From Paraburkholderia franconis (GTDB taxonomy: Bacteria; Pseudomonadota; Gammaproteobacteria; Burkholderiales; Burkholderiaceae), in assembly GCF_009362735.1 (NCBI RefSeq), contig NZ_WHNP01000004.1:186001-250000 (forward strand): 64,000 nt of DNA. The letters are read 5' to 3'. The stretch's first letter is position 1. Every line of letters starts with the position of its first letter. A program made the position numbers and the translations under genes. The notes below the pieces were generated by a model. It was not told the origin of the DNA. It ran no database searches and worked only from the letters and a program-made list of their open reading frames with translations. Below are positions 1 to 9,527 of the stretch, one piece after another.

Positions 1-729
1 TACCGGCGGGCCGCCGCGAAAAGCGGCTTGCCGATCCTGCTCTATTTCCACGGCGGAGGTTTCGTGCGCGGCTCGCTCGCAGAAGCCGATTTCGCCGCGC
101 GTTATTTCGCGCAACACACGCCCGCACTCGTCGTGTCGGTCGGCTATTCGCTCGCGCCGCAGTTTCCGTTTCCCGCCGCGCCAGAAGATGCGCATCGCGC
201 GGCGCTGTGGGTGCAGACACGCGCACGCGCGTTCGGCGGCAACACGAAAAAGATCGGCGTCGCGGGCCACGACGCGGGCGGCTCGCTTGCGAATTGCCTC
301 GCGTTCATTGGCCGCGATCGCGGCGATGTGCGCATCGATGCGCAAGCGCTGTTCGGCCCGATGCTCGATCCGAGCCTCACGCGTCTTGGCGACGAAAAGC
401 GCTTGAGCTCGGACATCACCGCGAGCGAATGCGCGGCGTGTTATCGCGCGTATCTCCCGCAAGCGGCGCAGCGCATGCACCCATATGCGGCGCCTCTCGA
501 ATCGGTGCGGCTCAAGGGCTTGCCCGCGACGCTGATCGCGACCGCGCAAAACGACGTGCTGCACGTCGAAGCGGAGAAGTACGCGAGCAACCTGATCGAG
601 GCCGGCGTGCAGACGCAGGTGGTGCGCTATCCGAGCGTGTCGCACGCGGCGCTCGCCAATCATTCCGCGGCGCTGCTCGAGGCCGTTCGATTCTTCCAGT
701 GGCGCTTCGACGAGCGCTCACTCCGATAA
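1..729 (+). CDS. llpE: Alpha/beta hydrolase (HSL-like), LlpE-type, 5' partial
   Basis: The frame is open from the first base, so the true start lies upstream; a TTG at 28 is only the first start-like codon inside the window. The protein has the hormone-sensitive-lipase oxyanion motif HGGGF, a C-terminal NDVL acid region and an SVSH histidine region. The nucleophile elbow reads GHDAGG instead of the family's GDSAGG, so the catalytic Ser position is Asp. It lies 32 bases upstream of an RND efflux operon, the position of llpE in the Burkholderia ceo/bpeEF operon. Its role in efflux is not known. Whether it is catalytically active is open. Confidence 0.8.
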   Translation, partial: YRRAAAKSGLPILLYFHGGGFVRGSLAEADFAARYFAQHTPALVVSVGYSLAPQFPFPAAPEDAHRAALWVQTRARAFGGNTKKIGVAGHDAGGSLANCLAFIGRDRGDVRIDAQALFGPMLDPSLTRLGDEKRLSSDITASECAACYRAYLPQAAQRMHPYAAPLESVRLKGLPATLIATAQNDVLHVEAEKYASNLIEAGVQTQVVRYPSVSHAALANHSAALLEAVRFFQWRFDERSLR

Positions 730-761
730 ACAAACTTCTCAACTAAATTCCGGAGTCTGAC

Positions 762-2084
762 ATGTCTGTTTTTCCTCTCTCGCGTTCGAAGCTGGCGCTC
801 GCCGCGCTGGCCGTCATCGTGATCGCGGGGCTCGGCACGTTCGGCGCGATTCGCGTCGACGCGCGCTCCCCCGCGCAATCCGCGCCGACGATCGTCCCCG
901 AAGTCGATGTCGCCACTGTCGTGCAGAAGACCATCACCGACTGGCAAACCTATTCGGGCCGTCTTCAGGCGGTCGAGCGAGTCGACGTGCGGCCGCTCGT
1001 GTCGGGCACGATCGTGTCCGTGAACTTCCAGGACGGCGCGCTCGTGAAGAAGGGCGACGTGCTGTTCGTGATCGATCCGCGCCCGTACCAGGCGGAAGTC
1101 GATCGCGCGGCGGCGCAGCTTGCGGCCGCGCAGTCCCGCGCGGGCTACGCGCAAAGCGACTGGGAGCGCGCGCAGCGACTGATCGGCGATAGCGCGATTG
1201 CAAAGCGCGACTACGACGAGAAGCAGAACGGCGCGCGCGAAGCGAACGCGAACGTCAAGGCGGCGCAAGCCGCGCTCGAAGCCGCGCAGATCAATCTCGG
1301 CTACACGAAGATCGTCGCGCCCGTCGCGGGCCGCGTGTCGCGCGCGGAGATCACGCTCGGCAACGTCGTGAACGCGGGCGCAAACGCCGCGCCGCTGACG
1401 ACGCTCGTGTCCGTGTCGCCGATCTACGCGGAGTTCGACGCCGACGAGCAGACGTATCTGCGCTACATCAGCCAGGTGAAGAACGACAGCAAGGTGCCCG
1501 TCGAACTGGGCCTCGCGAACGAAACGGGCTACTCGCGCAAGGGCACGATCGAATCCGTCGACAACCGGCTGGATACGTCGTCGGGCACGATCCGCGTGCG
1601 CGCGCGTTTCGACAACGGCGACGGCTCGCTGGTGCCGGGCCTCTATGCGCGCGTGAAAGTGGGCGGCAGCGCGCCGCATTCGGCGCTGCTGATCGACGAT
1701 GCCGCCGTCGGCACGGACCAGGACAAGAAGTTCGTGTTCGTCGTCGACAAGGACGAGCACGTTGTGTATCGCGAAGTGCAGCTCGGCGATCTGCAAGGCA
1801 ACCTGCGCGTCGTGAAGAGCGGCTTGCAGCCGGGCGATCGTATCGTCGTGAACGGCACGCAGCGTGTGCGTCCCGGTGCACAGATTCGCGCGCACATGGT
1901 GGCGATGGGCGGCGGCGACGCCGACAGCGCATCCATTGCCGACGACGCGAAGGCGGAAAAAGACGCGCAGCTCGACGCAACGAAGCAGAAGCACTCCGAA
2001 CCGCAAGCGCAATCGACGACGCAATCGAATACGCAAACGCAGGCGCAAACGCAGCCGCGCGCGAAGGCGCGCAAGGCGTCGTGA
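762..2084 (+). CDS. ceoA: RND efflux periplasmic adaptor (membrane fusion protein)
   Basis: This 440-residue protein would link the inner-membrane RND pump to the outer-membrane channel. An N-terminal hydrophobic anchor (about residues 9-28) is followed by a split lipoyl domain, with a half-motif around DVRPLVSGTIVSV and a second around GYTKIVAPVAGRVSRA. An alpha-hairpin lies between them and beta-barrel and membrane-proximal domains follow. No lipobox Cys is visible, so it is probably held by an uncleaved signal anchor. The C-terminal tail of about 50 residues is Q/T/K/R-rich and low complexity. The start has CGGAG 7 bases upstream. It is second in the llpE-adaptor-pump-channel operon and matches the CeoA/BpeE/MexE branch. 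Confidence 0.92.
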   Translation: MSVFPLSRSKLALAALAVIVIAGLGTFGAIRVDARSPAQSAPTIVPEVDVATVVQKTITDWQTYSGRLQAVERVDVRPLVSGTIVSVNFQDGALVKKGDVLFVIDPRPYQAEVDRAAAQLAAAQSRAGYAQSDWERAQRLIGDSAIAKRDYDEKQNGAREANANVKAAQAALEAAQINLGYTKIVAPVAGRVSRAEITLGNVVNAGANAAPLTTLVSVSPIYAEFDADEQTYLRYISQVKNDSKVPVELGLANETGYSRKGTIESVDNRLDTSSGTIRVRARFDNGDGSLVPGLYARVKVGGSAPHSALLIDDAAVGTDQDKKFVFVVDKDEHVVYREVQLGDLQGNLRVVKSGLQPGDRIVVNGTQRVRPGAQIRAHMVAMGGGDADSASIADDAKAEKDAQLDATKQKHSEPQAQSTTQSNTQTQAQTQPRAKARKAS

Positions 2085-2166
2085 GCGGCCGGTCGGCTCA
2101 TCGGCCGACGCAATCCTTCGATGCATGCGTAGAAAGCCGTAGGCGCTCCAACATCAAGAGCTTCAC

Positions 2167-5100
2167 ATGAACATATCCAAATTCTTCATCGACCGGCCCA
2201 TCTTCGCTGGTGTTCTATCGGTCGTGATCCTGCTCGCGGGTATGATCGCGCTGTTCCAGCTGCCGATCTCCGAGTACCCGGAAGTGGTGCCGCCTTCCGT
2301 GGTGGTGCATGCGCAGTATCCGGGCGCGAACCCGAAGGTGATCGCCGAAGCCGTCGCGTCGCCGCTCGAAGAGCAGATCAACGGCGTCGAGAACATGCTG
2401 TACATGCAGTCGCAGGCCAATAGCGACGGCAATCTCACGTTGACGGTCACGTTCAAGCTCGGCACGAACCCCGATCTCGCGACGCAGCTCGTGCAGAACC
2501 GCGTGAACCAGGCGTTGCCGCGTCTGCCGGAAGACGTGCAACGGCTCGGCGTAACGACGATCAAGAGCTCGCCGACGCTGACGATGGTCGTGCACCTGAT
2601 CTCGCCGAACGACCGCTACGACATGACGTATCTGCGCAACTACGCGCTGCTCAACGTGAAAGACCGTCTTGAGCGGATCAAGGGCGTGGGCGAGGTGCAG
2701 CTGTGGGGTGCGGGCGACTATTCGATGCGGGTGTGGCTCGATCCGCAGAAGGTCGCGCAACGCAATCTGACGGCAATGGAAGTCGTCAACGCAATTCGCG
2801 AGCAGAACATTCAGGTTGCTGCCGGGGTGATCGGCGCATCGCCGTCGGTGCCGGGCACGCCGCTGCAATTGTCGGTGAACGCGCGCGGCCGTCTGAAGAC
2901 GGAGGGCGAGTTCGGGGACATCGTCGTGAAGACGGCCCCCGATGGTGCCGTCACGTATCTGCGCGATATCGCGCGTATCGAGCTTGCGGCTTCGGAATAC
3001 GGGTTGCGCTCGCTGCTCGACAACAAGCCGGCCGTGGCAATGGCGATCAACCAGTCGCCGGGCGCGAACTCGCTGCAAATTTCCGACGAAGTCCGCGCGA
3101 CGATGAAGGAACTGAGCGCGGATTTTCCGGCTGATGTCGAGTACCGGATCGTCTATGACCCGACGCAGTTCGTGCGCTCGAGTATCGAGGCCGTCGTGCA
3201 CACGCTGCTCGAAGCGATCGCGCTCGTCGTGATCGTGGTGATCGTGTTCCTGCAAACGTGGCGCGCGTCGATCATTCCGTTGATCGCGGTGCCCGTGTCG
3301 ATCGTCGGCACGTTCTCGCTGCTGCTCGCGTTCGGTTTCTCGATCAACGCGCTGTCGCTGTTCGGGATGGTGCTCGCGATCGGTATCGTGGTCGACGATG
3401 CGATCGTGGTCGTGGAGAACGTCGAGCGCAACATCGAGCGCGGGCTCAGCGCGCGCGATGCAACCTACAAGGCGATGCAGGAAGTAAGCGGGCCGATCAT
3501 CGCGATCGCGCTCACGCTGGTTGCCGTGTTCGTGCCGCTCGCGTTCATGAGCGGCCTGACGGGCCAGTTCTACAAGCAGTTCGCAATGACGATCGCCATT
3601 TCGACGGTGATCTCCGCGTTCAACTCGCTGACGCTGTCGCCTGCGCTGTCGGCGATGCTGCTGCGCGGGCACGGCGAGAAGGAAGACATTCTCACGCGCG
3701 TGATGAACCGCGTGCTGGGACGCTTCTTCAACGCGTTCAACAAGGTGTTCCATCGCGGCTCGGACAGCTACGGTCGCGGCGTGAACGGCGTGCTCAAGCG
3801 CAAGGGTGCAATGCTCGTCGTCTATGCCGTGCTGCTCGGCCTGACGGTGCTCGTGTCGCGCGTCGTGCCCGGCGGCTTCGTGCCCGCGCAGGACAAGGAG
3901 TATCTGATCGCGTTCGCGCAACTGCCGAATGGCGCTTCGCTCGACCGCACCGAGAAGGTGATCCGCGACATGAGCGCGATTGCGCTGAAGCAGCCGGGCG
4001 TGGAAAACGCGGTGGCGTTCCCTGGCCTGTCGGTGAACGGCTTCACGAACAGTTCGAGCGCGGGCATCGTGTTCGTCGCGCTCAAGCCGTTCGATCAGCG
4101 CAAGGGCAAGGCGCTGTCGGCGGGCGCCATTGCGGGCGCATTGAACCAGCAGTACGGCGCGATCAAGGATTCGTTCGTCGCCGTGTTCCCGCCGCCGCCC
4201 GTGCTCGGCCTCGGTACGCTGGGCGGCTTCAAGATGCAGCTGGAGGACCATGGCGCGGTCGGTTATGCAGAGCTGAACAAGGCGACGGAAGCGTTCATCA
4301 AGAAGGCGTCCGCGACGCCCGAACTCGGCCCGACGTTCTCGAGCTATCAGATCAACGTGCCGCAGCTGAACGTCGATCTCGACCGCGTGAAGGCGAAGCA
4401 GCTGGGCGTGCCCGTGACGGATGTGTTCAACACGATGCAGGTGTATCTCGGCTCGCTGTATGTGAACGACTTCAACCGCTTCGGCCGCGTGTACCAGGTG
4501 CGTGTGCAGGCGGATGCGCCGTTCCGTCAACGCGCCGACGACATCCTGCAACTGAAGACGCGCAACGTGAATGGTGACATGGTGCCGCTGTCGTCGCTCG
4601 TGACAGTGACGCCGACGTATGGCCCGGAAATGGTCGTGCGCTACAACGGCTATACGGCCGCCGATATCAACGGCGGCCCGGCGCCGGGCTTCTCGTCGGG
4701 TGAAGCGCAGGCGGCCGCCGAACGCATCGCGGCGCAAGTGCTGCCGAAGGGCGTGAAGTTCGAATGGACCGACCTCACGTATCAGCAGATTCTTGCTGGC
4801 AATGCGGGGCTGTGGGTGTTCCCGATCAGCGTGCTGCTGGTGTTCCTCGTGCTCGCCGCGCTGTACGAGAGCCTGACGCTGCCGCTCGCGGTGATCCTGA
4901 TCGTGCCGATGAGCGTGCTGTCCGCGCTAGCCGGCGTGTGGCTCACGCAGGGTGACAACAACATCTTTACGCAGATCGGCTTGATGGTGCTGGTGGGGCT
5001 CGCGTCGAAGAACGCGATCCTGATCGTCGAATTCGCGCGTGAGCTGGAGCACGACGGACGCACGCCGATGGCGGCCGCCATCGAAGCGAGCCGCATGCGT

Positions 5101-5352
5101 CTGCGTCCGATTCTGATGACGTCGATCGCGTTCATCATGGGCGTGGTGCCGCTGGTCGTGTCGAGCGGGGCGGGTTCCGAAATGCGTCACGCGATGGGCG
5201 TGGCCGTGTTCTTCGGGATGCTCGGCGTCACGCTCTTCGGCCTGATGCTGACGCCCGTGTTCTACGTAGTGTTGCGGACGCTGGCGGGCGGCAAGATTCA
5301 CGTCGCGCAAAAGGACTCGCCGCATCTCGTCGCGCATACGACGGATGCATGA
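2167..5352 (+). CDS. ceoB: RND multidrug efflux pump, inner-membrane permease (HAE-1)
   Basis: A 1061-residue proton-driven drug exporter that would form a homotrimer in the inner membrane. It has the expected architecture: TM1 at the N terminus, a large periplasmic porter loop, six central TM helices, a second periplasmic loop and a C-terminal TM bundle. The TM4 proton-relay pair is present in GIVVDDAIVVVENVER. Length and the N-terminal motif FFIDRPIFAGVLS are typical of MexF/CeoB/BpeF. Known relatives export chloramphenicol, trimethoprim, fluoroquinolones and salicylate-type compounds; the substrate here is inferred only. The stop overlaps the channel gene start by 4 bases (ATGA), indicating translational coupling. 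Confidence 0.95.
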   Translation: MNISKFFIDRPIFAGVLSVVILLAGMIALFQLPISEYPEVVPPSVVVHAQYPGANPKVIAEAVASPLEEQINGVENMLYMQSQANSDGNLTLTVTFKLGTNPDLATQLVQNRVNQALPRLPEDVQRLGVTTIKSSPTLTMVVHLISPNDRYDMTYLRNYALLNVKDRLERIKGVGEVQLWGAGDYSMRVWLDPQKVAQRNLTAMEVVNAIREQNIQVAAGVIGASPSVPGTPLQLSVNARGRLKTEGEFGDIVVKTAPDGAVTYLRDIARIELAASEYGLRSLLDNKPAVAMAINQSPGANSLQISDEVRATMKELSADFPADVEYRIVYDPTQFVRSSIEAVVHTLLEAIALVVIVVIVFLQTWRASIIPLIAVPVSIVGTFSLLLAFGFSINALSLFGMVLAIGIVVDDAIVVVENVERNIERGLSARDATYKAMQEVSGPIIAIALTLVAVFVPLAFMSGLTGQFYKQFAMTIAISTVISAFNSLTLSPALSAMLLRGHGEKEDILTRVMNRVLGRFFNAFNKVFHRGSDSYGRGVNGVLKRKGAMLVVYAVLLGLTVLVSRVVPGGFVPAQDKEYLIAFAQLPNGASLDRTEKVIRDMSAIALKQPGVENAVAFPGLSVNGFTNSSSAGIVFVALKPFDQRKGKALSAGAIAGALNQQYGAIKDSFVAVFPPPPVLGLGTLGGFKMQLEDHGAVGYAELNKATEAFIKKASATPELGPTFSSYQINVPQLNVDLDRVKAKQLGVPVTDVFNTMQVYLGSLYVNDFNRFGRVYQVRVQADAPFRQRADDILQLKTRNVNGDMVPLSSLVTVTPTYGPEMVVRYNGYTAADINGGPAPGFSSGEAQAAAERIAAQVLPKGVKFEWTDLTYQQILAGNAGLWVFPISVLLVFLVLAALYESLTLPLAVILIVPMSVLSALAGVWLTQGDNNIFTQIGLMVLVGLASKNAILIVEFARELEHDGRTPMAAAIEASRMRLRPILMTSIAFIMGVVPLVVSSGAGSEMRHAMGVAVFFGMLGVTLFGLMLTPVFYVVLRTLAGGKIHVAQKDSPHLVAHTTDA

Positions 5353-6926
5353 TGGAGAAAATGATAATGACAAGGTTTGAACAGATGCGCGGCGCGGGCC
5401 GCGCGGCGGCGAGCGCGTTGCTGATGCTGCTGTTGGCGGCGTGCTCGGTCGAGCCGACGTATCACCGGCCCGACGCGCCGACTCCCGTCGCGTTCAAGGA
5501 AGCGCCCGTATCGGCAGCGACGACGGATGCGGCATCGGCTCCCGCTGCGGCATTGCCCGCCAGCGAAGCCGGCACGTGGAAGCCTGCGCAGCCGAATGAA
5601 GAAGCGCAGCGCGGCGAATGGTGGGCGGTCTTCGGCGATACGACGCTGAACGAGCTGGAGAAGCAGGCGGCCGATGCGAACCAGGATCTGAAGGCGGCCG
5701 CCGCGCGCGTGCAGCAATCGAGAGCGCTGACGCAGGCGGCGCGTGCCGACTGGTTCCCGTCGATCGATGCGGGCTTCGGGCCGACGCGCGAACGTCTGTC
5801 GCCCGCTTCGCAGAATCTGCCGAACGACGCGCACGTGCCGACGCAAACGCTCTGGCGCGCGCAGGCGACGGCATCGTACGAGGTCGATCTGTTCGGCCGC
5901 GTCAGTTCGAACGTGAACGCGGCGCGCGCCGACCAGGCGCAAAGCGAAGCGCTGTTCCGCTCGGTGCAGCTCGCGTTGCAGGCGGATGTCGCGCAGAACT
6001 ACTTCCAGTTGCGCGAGTTCGATACGCAGCTGAGCCTGTATCGTCAGACCGTGTCGCTGCGCGAGGATGCGCTGAAGCTCGTCGAGCGCCGCTTCAAGGA
6101 AGGCGACATCAACGAGCTGGACGTCTCGCGCGCGCGCAACGAACTGGCGACGGCGCGCGCCGATGCCGTCGGCGTCGCGCGTCAGCGCGCGGCGTCCGAG
6201 CACAGCCTCGCGATCCTGCTCGGCAAGCCGCCCGCCAACTTCTCATTCCCCGAGACGCCGCTCGCGCCCGTGATGGCGCGCGTGCCGGCAGGCTTGCCGT
6301 CGGCGCTGCTGGAGCGCCGTCCCGACATCGCGGCGGCCGAGCGCGCGATGGCTGCCGCGAATGCGCGTGTCGGTCTCGCGAAATCGGCGTTCTTCCCGAA
6401 GCTCGACATCACGGGTGCGTTCGGGTTCGAGTCGGCGACGCTCGGCGATCTGTTCCAGTGGTCGAGCCGAGCGTTCCTGCTCGGACCGTTCGCGGGCACG
6501 GCGCTGACCGTGCCGATCTTCGACGGCGGCCGGCGCAAGGCGAATCTGGCGAACGCGCGCGCGAAGTATGACGAGGACGTCGCGTCGTATCGTCAGCAGG
6601 TGCTCGTTGCGTTCCGCGAGGTCGAGGACAATCTGTCGGATCTGCGTCTGCTCGGCGATCAGACGCGCGAGCAGACGGACGCCGTCAATGCATCGCAGCG
6701 CGCCGCGCATCTTTCGCAGACGCAGTATCAGGAAGGGCAGGTCAGCTATCTCGACGTGATCGACGCGCAGCGGCAGGTGCTGCAATCGCAGTTGCAGTTG
6801 AGCCATCTGTCGGGCACGCAAGCGGTGTCGACGGTGAACCTCATACGCGCGCTCGGCGGCGGGTGGGGCGACGTGAAGACGGATGTCGGCAGCGCGGATG
6901 CAAAGGAGCAAGTCGCGAAGCAGTAA
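5349..6926 (+). CDS. opcM: Outer-membrane efflux lipoprotein (NodT/OprM family)
   Basis: This 525-residue TolC-like channel completes the tripartite efflux pump. The N terminus has a basic start, a hydrophobic h-region and lipobox LLAAC at about residues 29-33, so a lipid-modified Cys is expected. Two OEP repeats of long alpha-hairpins follow, for example the GDINELDVSRARNELA and GQVSYLDVIDAQRQV repeats. The start overlaps the pump stop. ATG codons at 5349, 5352, 5361 and 5367 are all in frame, so the exact start is uncertain by a few residues. A strong terminator follows 21 bases after the stop, ending the operon. Confidence 0.93.
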   Translation: MMEKMIMTRFEQMRGAGRAAASALLMLLLAACSVEPTYHRPDAPTPVAFKEAPVSAATTDAASAPAAALPASEAGTWKPAQPNEEAQRGEWWAVFGDTTLNELEKQAADANQDLKAAAARVQQSRALTQAARADWFPSIDAGFGPTRERLSPASQNLPNDAHVPTQTLWRAQATASYEVDLFGRVSSNVNAARADQAQSEALFRSVQLALQADVAQNYFQLREFDTQLSLYRQTVSLREDALKLVERRFKEGDINELDVSRARNELATARADAVGVARQRAASEHSLAILLGKPPANFSFPETPLAPVMARVPAGLPSALLERRPDIAAAERAMAAANARVGLAKSAFFPKLDITGAFGFESATLGDLFQWSSRAFLLGPFAGTALTVPIFDGGRRKANLANARAKYDEDVASYRQQVLVAFREVEDNLSDLRLLGDQTREQTDAVNASQRAAHLSQTQYQEGQVSYLDVIDAQRQVLQSQLQLSHLSGTQAVSTVNLIRALGGGWGDVKTDVGSADAKEQVAKQ

Positions 6927-6947
6927 GCGGCGCCTGTTGTTTGATGC

Positions 6948-6976
6948 AGCGGACCCTTCGCGGTCCGCTTTTTTTT
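6948..6976 (+). terminator. Rho-independent terminator of the efflux operon
   Basis: A perfect 8-bp stem AGCGGACC/GGTCCGCT with a 6-base loop is followed directly by a run of eight T. It sits just after the opcM stop and separates the efflux operon from mntH. Confidence 0.9.
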
Positions 6977-7129
6977 CGTTTGCTCGCGGATGAGCGGAGT
7001 GCCGCCCCTGATGGGACGCCGCCGCCTGTTTCTTTGTACACTTGGAGCCGTTTCGCGGCACCGTCGGGCACGACCAGTTGCCAGCCACGCTCGCCATGCC
7101 GCTGGTCATTCACCGCGAGGTTATCGGCT

Positions 7130-8458
7130 TTGCAGTTCAAACTTCCTGCTACAGCAACCGCACCGTTCTGCCCGTCCGAGGTGCAGGGCACCGTCGCCGT
7201 CTCGCGGTCCGCGCCGTTGTGGAAAAAGCTCTTCCAGTTCGCGGGCCCCGGCCTGCTGGTGTCGATCGGCTACATGGACCCGGGCAACTGGGCCACCGAT
7301 ATCGAAGCCGGGTCGCGCTACGGCTACAGCCTGCTGTTCGTGGTCGTGCTGTCGAGCCTGTCCGCGATGGTGCTGCAATGCCTGAGCATGCGGCTCGGCA
7401 TCGCGACGGGCCGCAATCTCGCGGAGCTTTCGCGCACGCGTTACTCGCCCGGCGTCGCGCGCATTCAATGGCTGCTTGCCGAGCTGTCGATCGTCGCGTG
7501 CGATCTCGCCGAAGTGCTCGGCGGCGCGCTCGCGTTTCATCTGCTGTTCAAATGCTCGCTGACGGTCGGCGTGATCCTCACTGCGTTCGATACGCTGATC
7601 GTGCTAGGTCTCAAGGGCAAGAACTTCCGCGATCTCGAAGCGATCATGCTCGCGCTGATCGCGACCATCGGCATCGGCTACGTGATCCAGCTGGCGCTCG
7701 TGAAGCCGCACTGGCCATCCGTGGTAGCGGGGCTTGCGCCGTCGTGGCAGGCGCTCAGCGAGCGCGAGCCGCTTTATCTCGCGATCGGCATTCTCGGCGC
7801 GACGGTGATGCCGCATAACCTGTATCTGCATTCATCGGTTGTGCAGACGCGCGCCGTCAAACGCGATCGCGAAGGTCTCGCCGGCGCGATCTCGCTGTCG
7901 CGGCTCGACACGATCGTCGCGCTCTTTCTCGCGCTGCTGATCAACGCGGCGATCCTGATCCTCGCGGGCGCTGCGTTTCATTCGACGGGGCACACGGCCG
8001 TCACCGAAATCGAGGACGCGTACCGGCTGCTCGCGCCCATCGTCGGCACGGGTTTCGCGGCCGTGCTGTTCGCGATCACGCTGCTCGCGTCAGGGCAGAG
8101 CTCGACGTTCACGGGCACGGTCGCGGGGCAGGTGATCATGGAAGGCTTTCTGCAACTGAAGATTCCGTGCTACCAGCGGCGCTTCATTACGCGCGCGCTG
8201 GCGCTGATCCCCGCGCTCGTCGGCGTGCAGATGCTCGGTAACGGCGCGGTCGGCCAGCTGCTCGTTGCGAGCCAGGTCGTATTGAGCCTGCAGTTGCCGT
8301 TCGCGCTGTATCCGCTGATCCGCATGACCGACGACCGCGCGCTGATGGGCGAATTCGCGAACCGGCTGCCGACGCGCATCGTCGCGTGGGCGCTCTTCGT
8401 GGTGATCAGCGCGGCGAACCTGTGGCTCGTGGTGCAGACGTTCGGCCTCGCCGGATGA
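7130..8458 (+). CDS. mntH: Nramp-family Mn(II)/divalent metal-proton symporter
   Basis: An inner-membrane importer of Mn(II) (possibly Fe(II)) with about 11 TM segments. It has the TM1 metal-binding motif DPGN in GYMDPGNWATDIEAG and the TM6 motif MPHNLYLHSS. The open frame extends back through the upstream terminator, so that N terminus is not credible. I chose TTG at 7130 because GAGG lies 9 bases upstream and the resulting 442 residues fit the family. A GTG at 7181 is the alternative and gives 425 residues. No Fur or MntR box was recognised. Confidence 0.88.
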   Translation: MQFKLPATATAPFCPSEVQGTVAVSRSAPLWKKLFQFAGPGLLVSIGYMDPGNWATDIEAGSRYGYSLLFVVVLSSLSAMVLQCLSMRLGIATGRNLAELSRTRYSPGVARIQWLLAELSIVACDLAEVLGGALAFHLLFKCSLTVGVILTAFDTLIVLGLKGKNFRDLEAIMLALIATIGIGYVIQLALVKPHWPSVVAGLAPSWQALSEREPLYLAIGILGATVMPHNLYLHSSVVQTRAVKRDREGLAGAISLSRLDTIVALFLALLINAAILILAGAAFHSTGHTAVTEIEDAYRLLAPIVGTGFAAVLFAITLLASGQSSTFTGTVAGQVIMEGFLQLKIPCYQRRFITRALALIPALVGVQMLGNGAVGQLLVASQVVLSLQLPFALYPLIRMTDDRALMGEFANRLPTRIVAWALFVVISAANLWLVVQTFGLAG

Positions 8459-8495
8459 CGACGCAAAACGTGAGGGCGCAAAAGCCGAAGGCATG

Positions 8496-8524
8496 AAAAA
8501 AAGCCGGTCTCGAGAGACCGGCTT
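8496..8524 (-). terminator. Intrinsic terminator of flhDC (possibly bidirectional)
   Basis: An 11-base inverted repeat (AAGCCGGTCTC/GAGACCGGCTT) forms a tight GC-rich hairpin. On the minus strand it is followed by seven T, so it terminates flhDC. It may also stop transcription running out of mntH from the other side. Confidence 0.85.
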
Positions 8525-8566
8525 CAACGTGATGCGTAGCTTCGGATGGACTGTGCGTTGCGGACG

Positions 8567-9190
8567 CTAGGCCGCCAATGCGGCTTCCTCGACGACCTGT
8601 TCCTCGGGCGGAGCGATCTCGACGATCTGCGGCACGGGCGCGGCTTCGCGCAGCGCCTCGCGCTTCGCGGCTGCGGCCTTCTTCGTCTTGCCCGCGCGCG
8701 ACGGCGGCTGGCACGCGCCGCACACGACGTTGTGCTGCAGGTCGTGCATGTGCGCGACGAACTTGCCGGTGCAACGGCAGCAGCGCGTGAGTTGCAGGAT
8801 GTCGGCGTCGAAGAAACGCACGAGCGTCCATGCGCGCGTCAGATCGAGGACGGGCTCCGTCTCGCTATGACGGCAATGTTCCAGATACAGACGATAACCC
8901 TTGGTCAGCGCATCCAGATGCGAGCAGCGCGCTTCGTTCTTCAGGAACAGGTACGTGTTGTAGAAGAGCGAGGCGTGAATGTTCGCGAGCCACGTCATGT
9001 ACCAGTCGGCCGAGAACGGCAGCATGCCCTTCGGCGGCGATACGCCCTTGACCTCGCGGTACAGGCGGATCATCCGGTCGCGCGACAGCGTCAGCTCGCT
9101 TTCGAGCACCTGCATGCGCGCGCCCAGTTCGATCAGCGCGATCGCGCGGAATACTTCCTGCGCGTCTTCGGTGAGGCTCTTTTTCTGCAT
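8567..9190 (-). CDS. flhC: Flagellar master transcriptional activator subunit FlhC
   Basis: FlhC forms the FlhD4C2 complex that activates class II flagellar promoters. The 207-residue protein contains the zinc-binding cysteine cluster (CCRCTGKFV then CGAC) typical of FlhC. The start at 9190 is supported by AGAGGA upstream; the open frame extends further into flhD and was trimmed. The C terminus beyond the zinc site is a Lys/Ala-rich then acidic tail of about 45 residues, typical of beta-proteobacterial FlhC. It follows flhD by 16 bases. No other flagellar gene is present in this window. Confidence 0.95.
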   Translation of the reverse strand: MQKKSLTEDAQEVFRAIALIELGARMQVLESELTLSRDRMIRLYREVKGVSPPKGMLPFSADWYMTWLANIHASLFYNTYLFLKNEARCSHLDALTKGYRLYLEHCRHSETEPVLDLTRAWTLVRFFDADILQLTRCCRCTGKFVAHMHDLQHNVVCGACQPPSRAGKTKKAAAAKREALREAAPVPQIVEIAPPEEQVVEEAALAA

Positions 9191-9206
9191 GGCAGTCCTC
9201 TGCGGG

Positions 9207-9527
9207 TTAAGCGAACTGCTCTGCGGGCTGCCCCGCCAGCAGGATCGCGGCATGCGTCGATGCCACTTCTGCGTTGCGGGACGTGTGCGTCAACGCCGAC
9301 AGCATCGTGTGGTCGTTGAAGCGGAAGAAGCACAAAAGCTGATCGGAACTGGCCAGCTTGACGATCTGCGCGAGCGACAGCCCGGCAAGAATATCGGCCA
9401 GCTCCGACGACAAGCCCAGACGGAACATCCCGACTGCCTTGTCCTCGCGCAACATGCGTTGTGCGAGCATGATGTAAGACAAATTGATCTCGCGGATAGA
9501 ATCCAGCGTCTCGCTGCTACGGTCCAT
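9207..9527 (-). CDS. flhD: Flagellar master transcriptional activator subunit FlhD
   Basis: This 106-residue helical protein partners FlhC in activating the flagellar cascade. Hallmarks are the N-terminal IREINLSYIMLAQRML helix and the FRLGLSSELADILAGLS region. It is first in a two-gene flhDC operon on the minus strand. It is preceded by an AT-rich, gene-free stretch of about 565 bases that probably integrates regulatory inputs. Confidence 0.96.
   Translation of the reverse strand: MDRSSETLDSIREINLSYIMLAQRMLREDKAVGMFRLGLSSELADILAGLSLAQIVKLASSDQLLCFFRFNDHTMLSALTHTSRNAEVASTHAAILLAGQPAEQFA

Noticed and set aside
2215..4737. 840-codon minus-strand open frame antisense to the RND pump
   Set aside because: It mirrors a high-GC gene with strong third-position bias; the product is Arg/His-rich with no family features, while the plus strand encodes a clear RND transporter.
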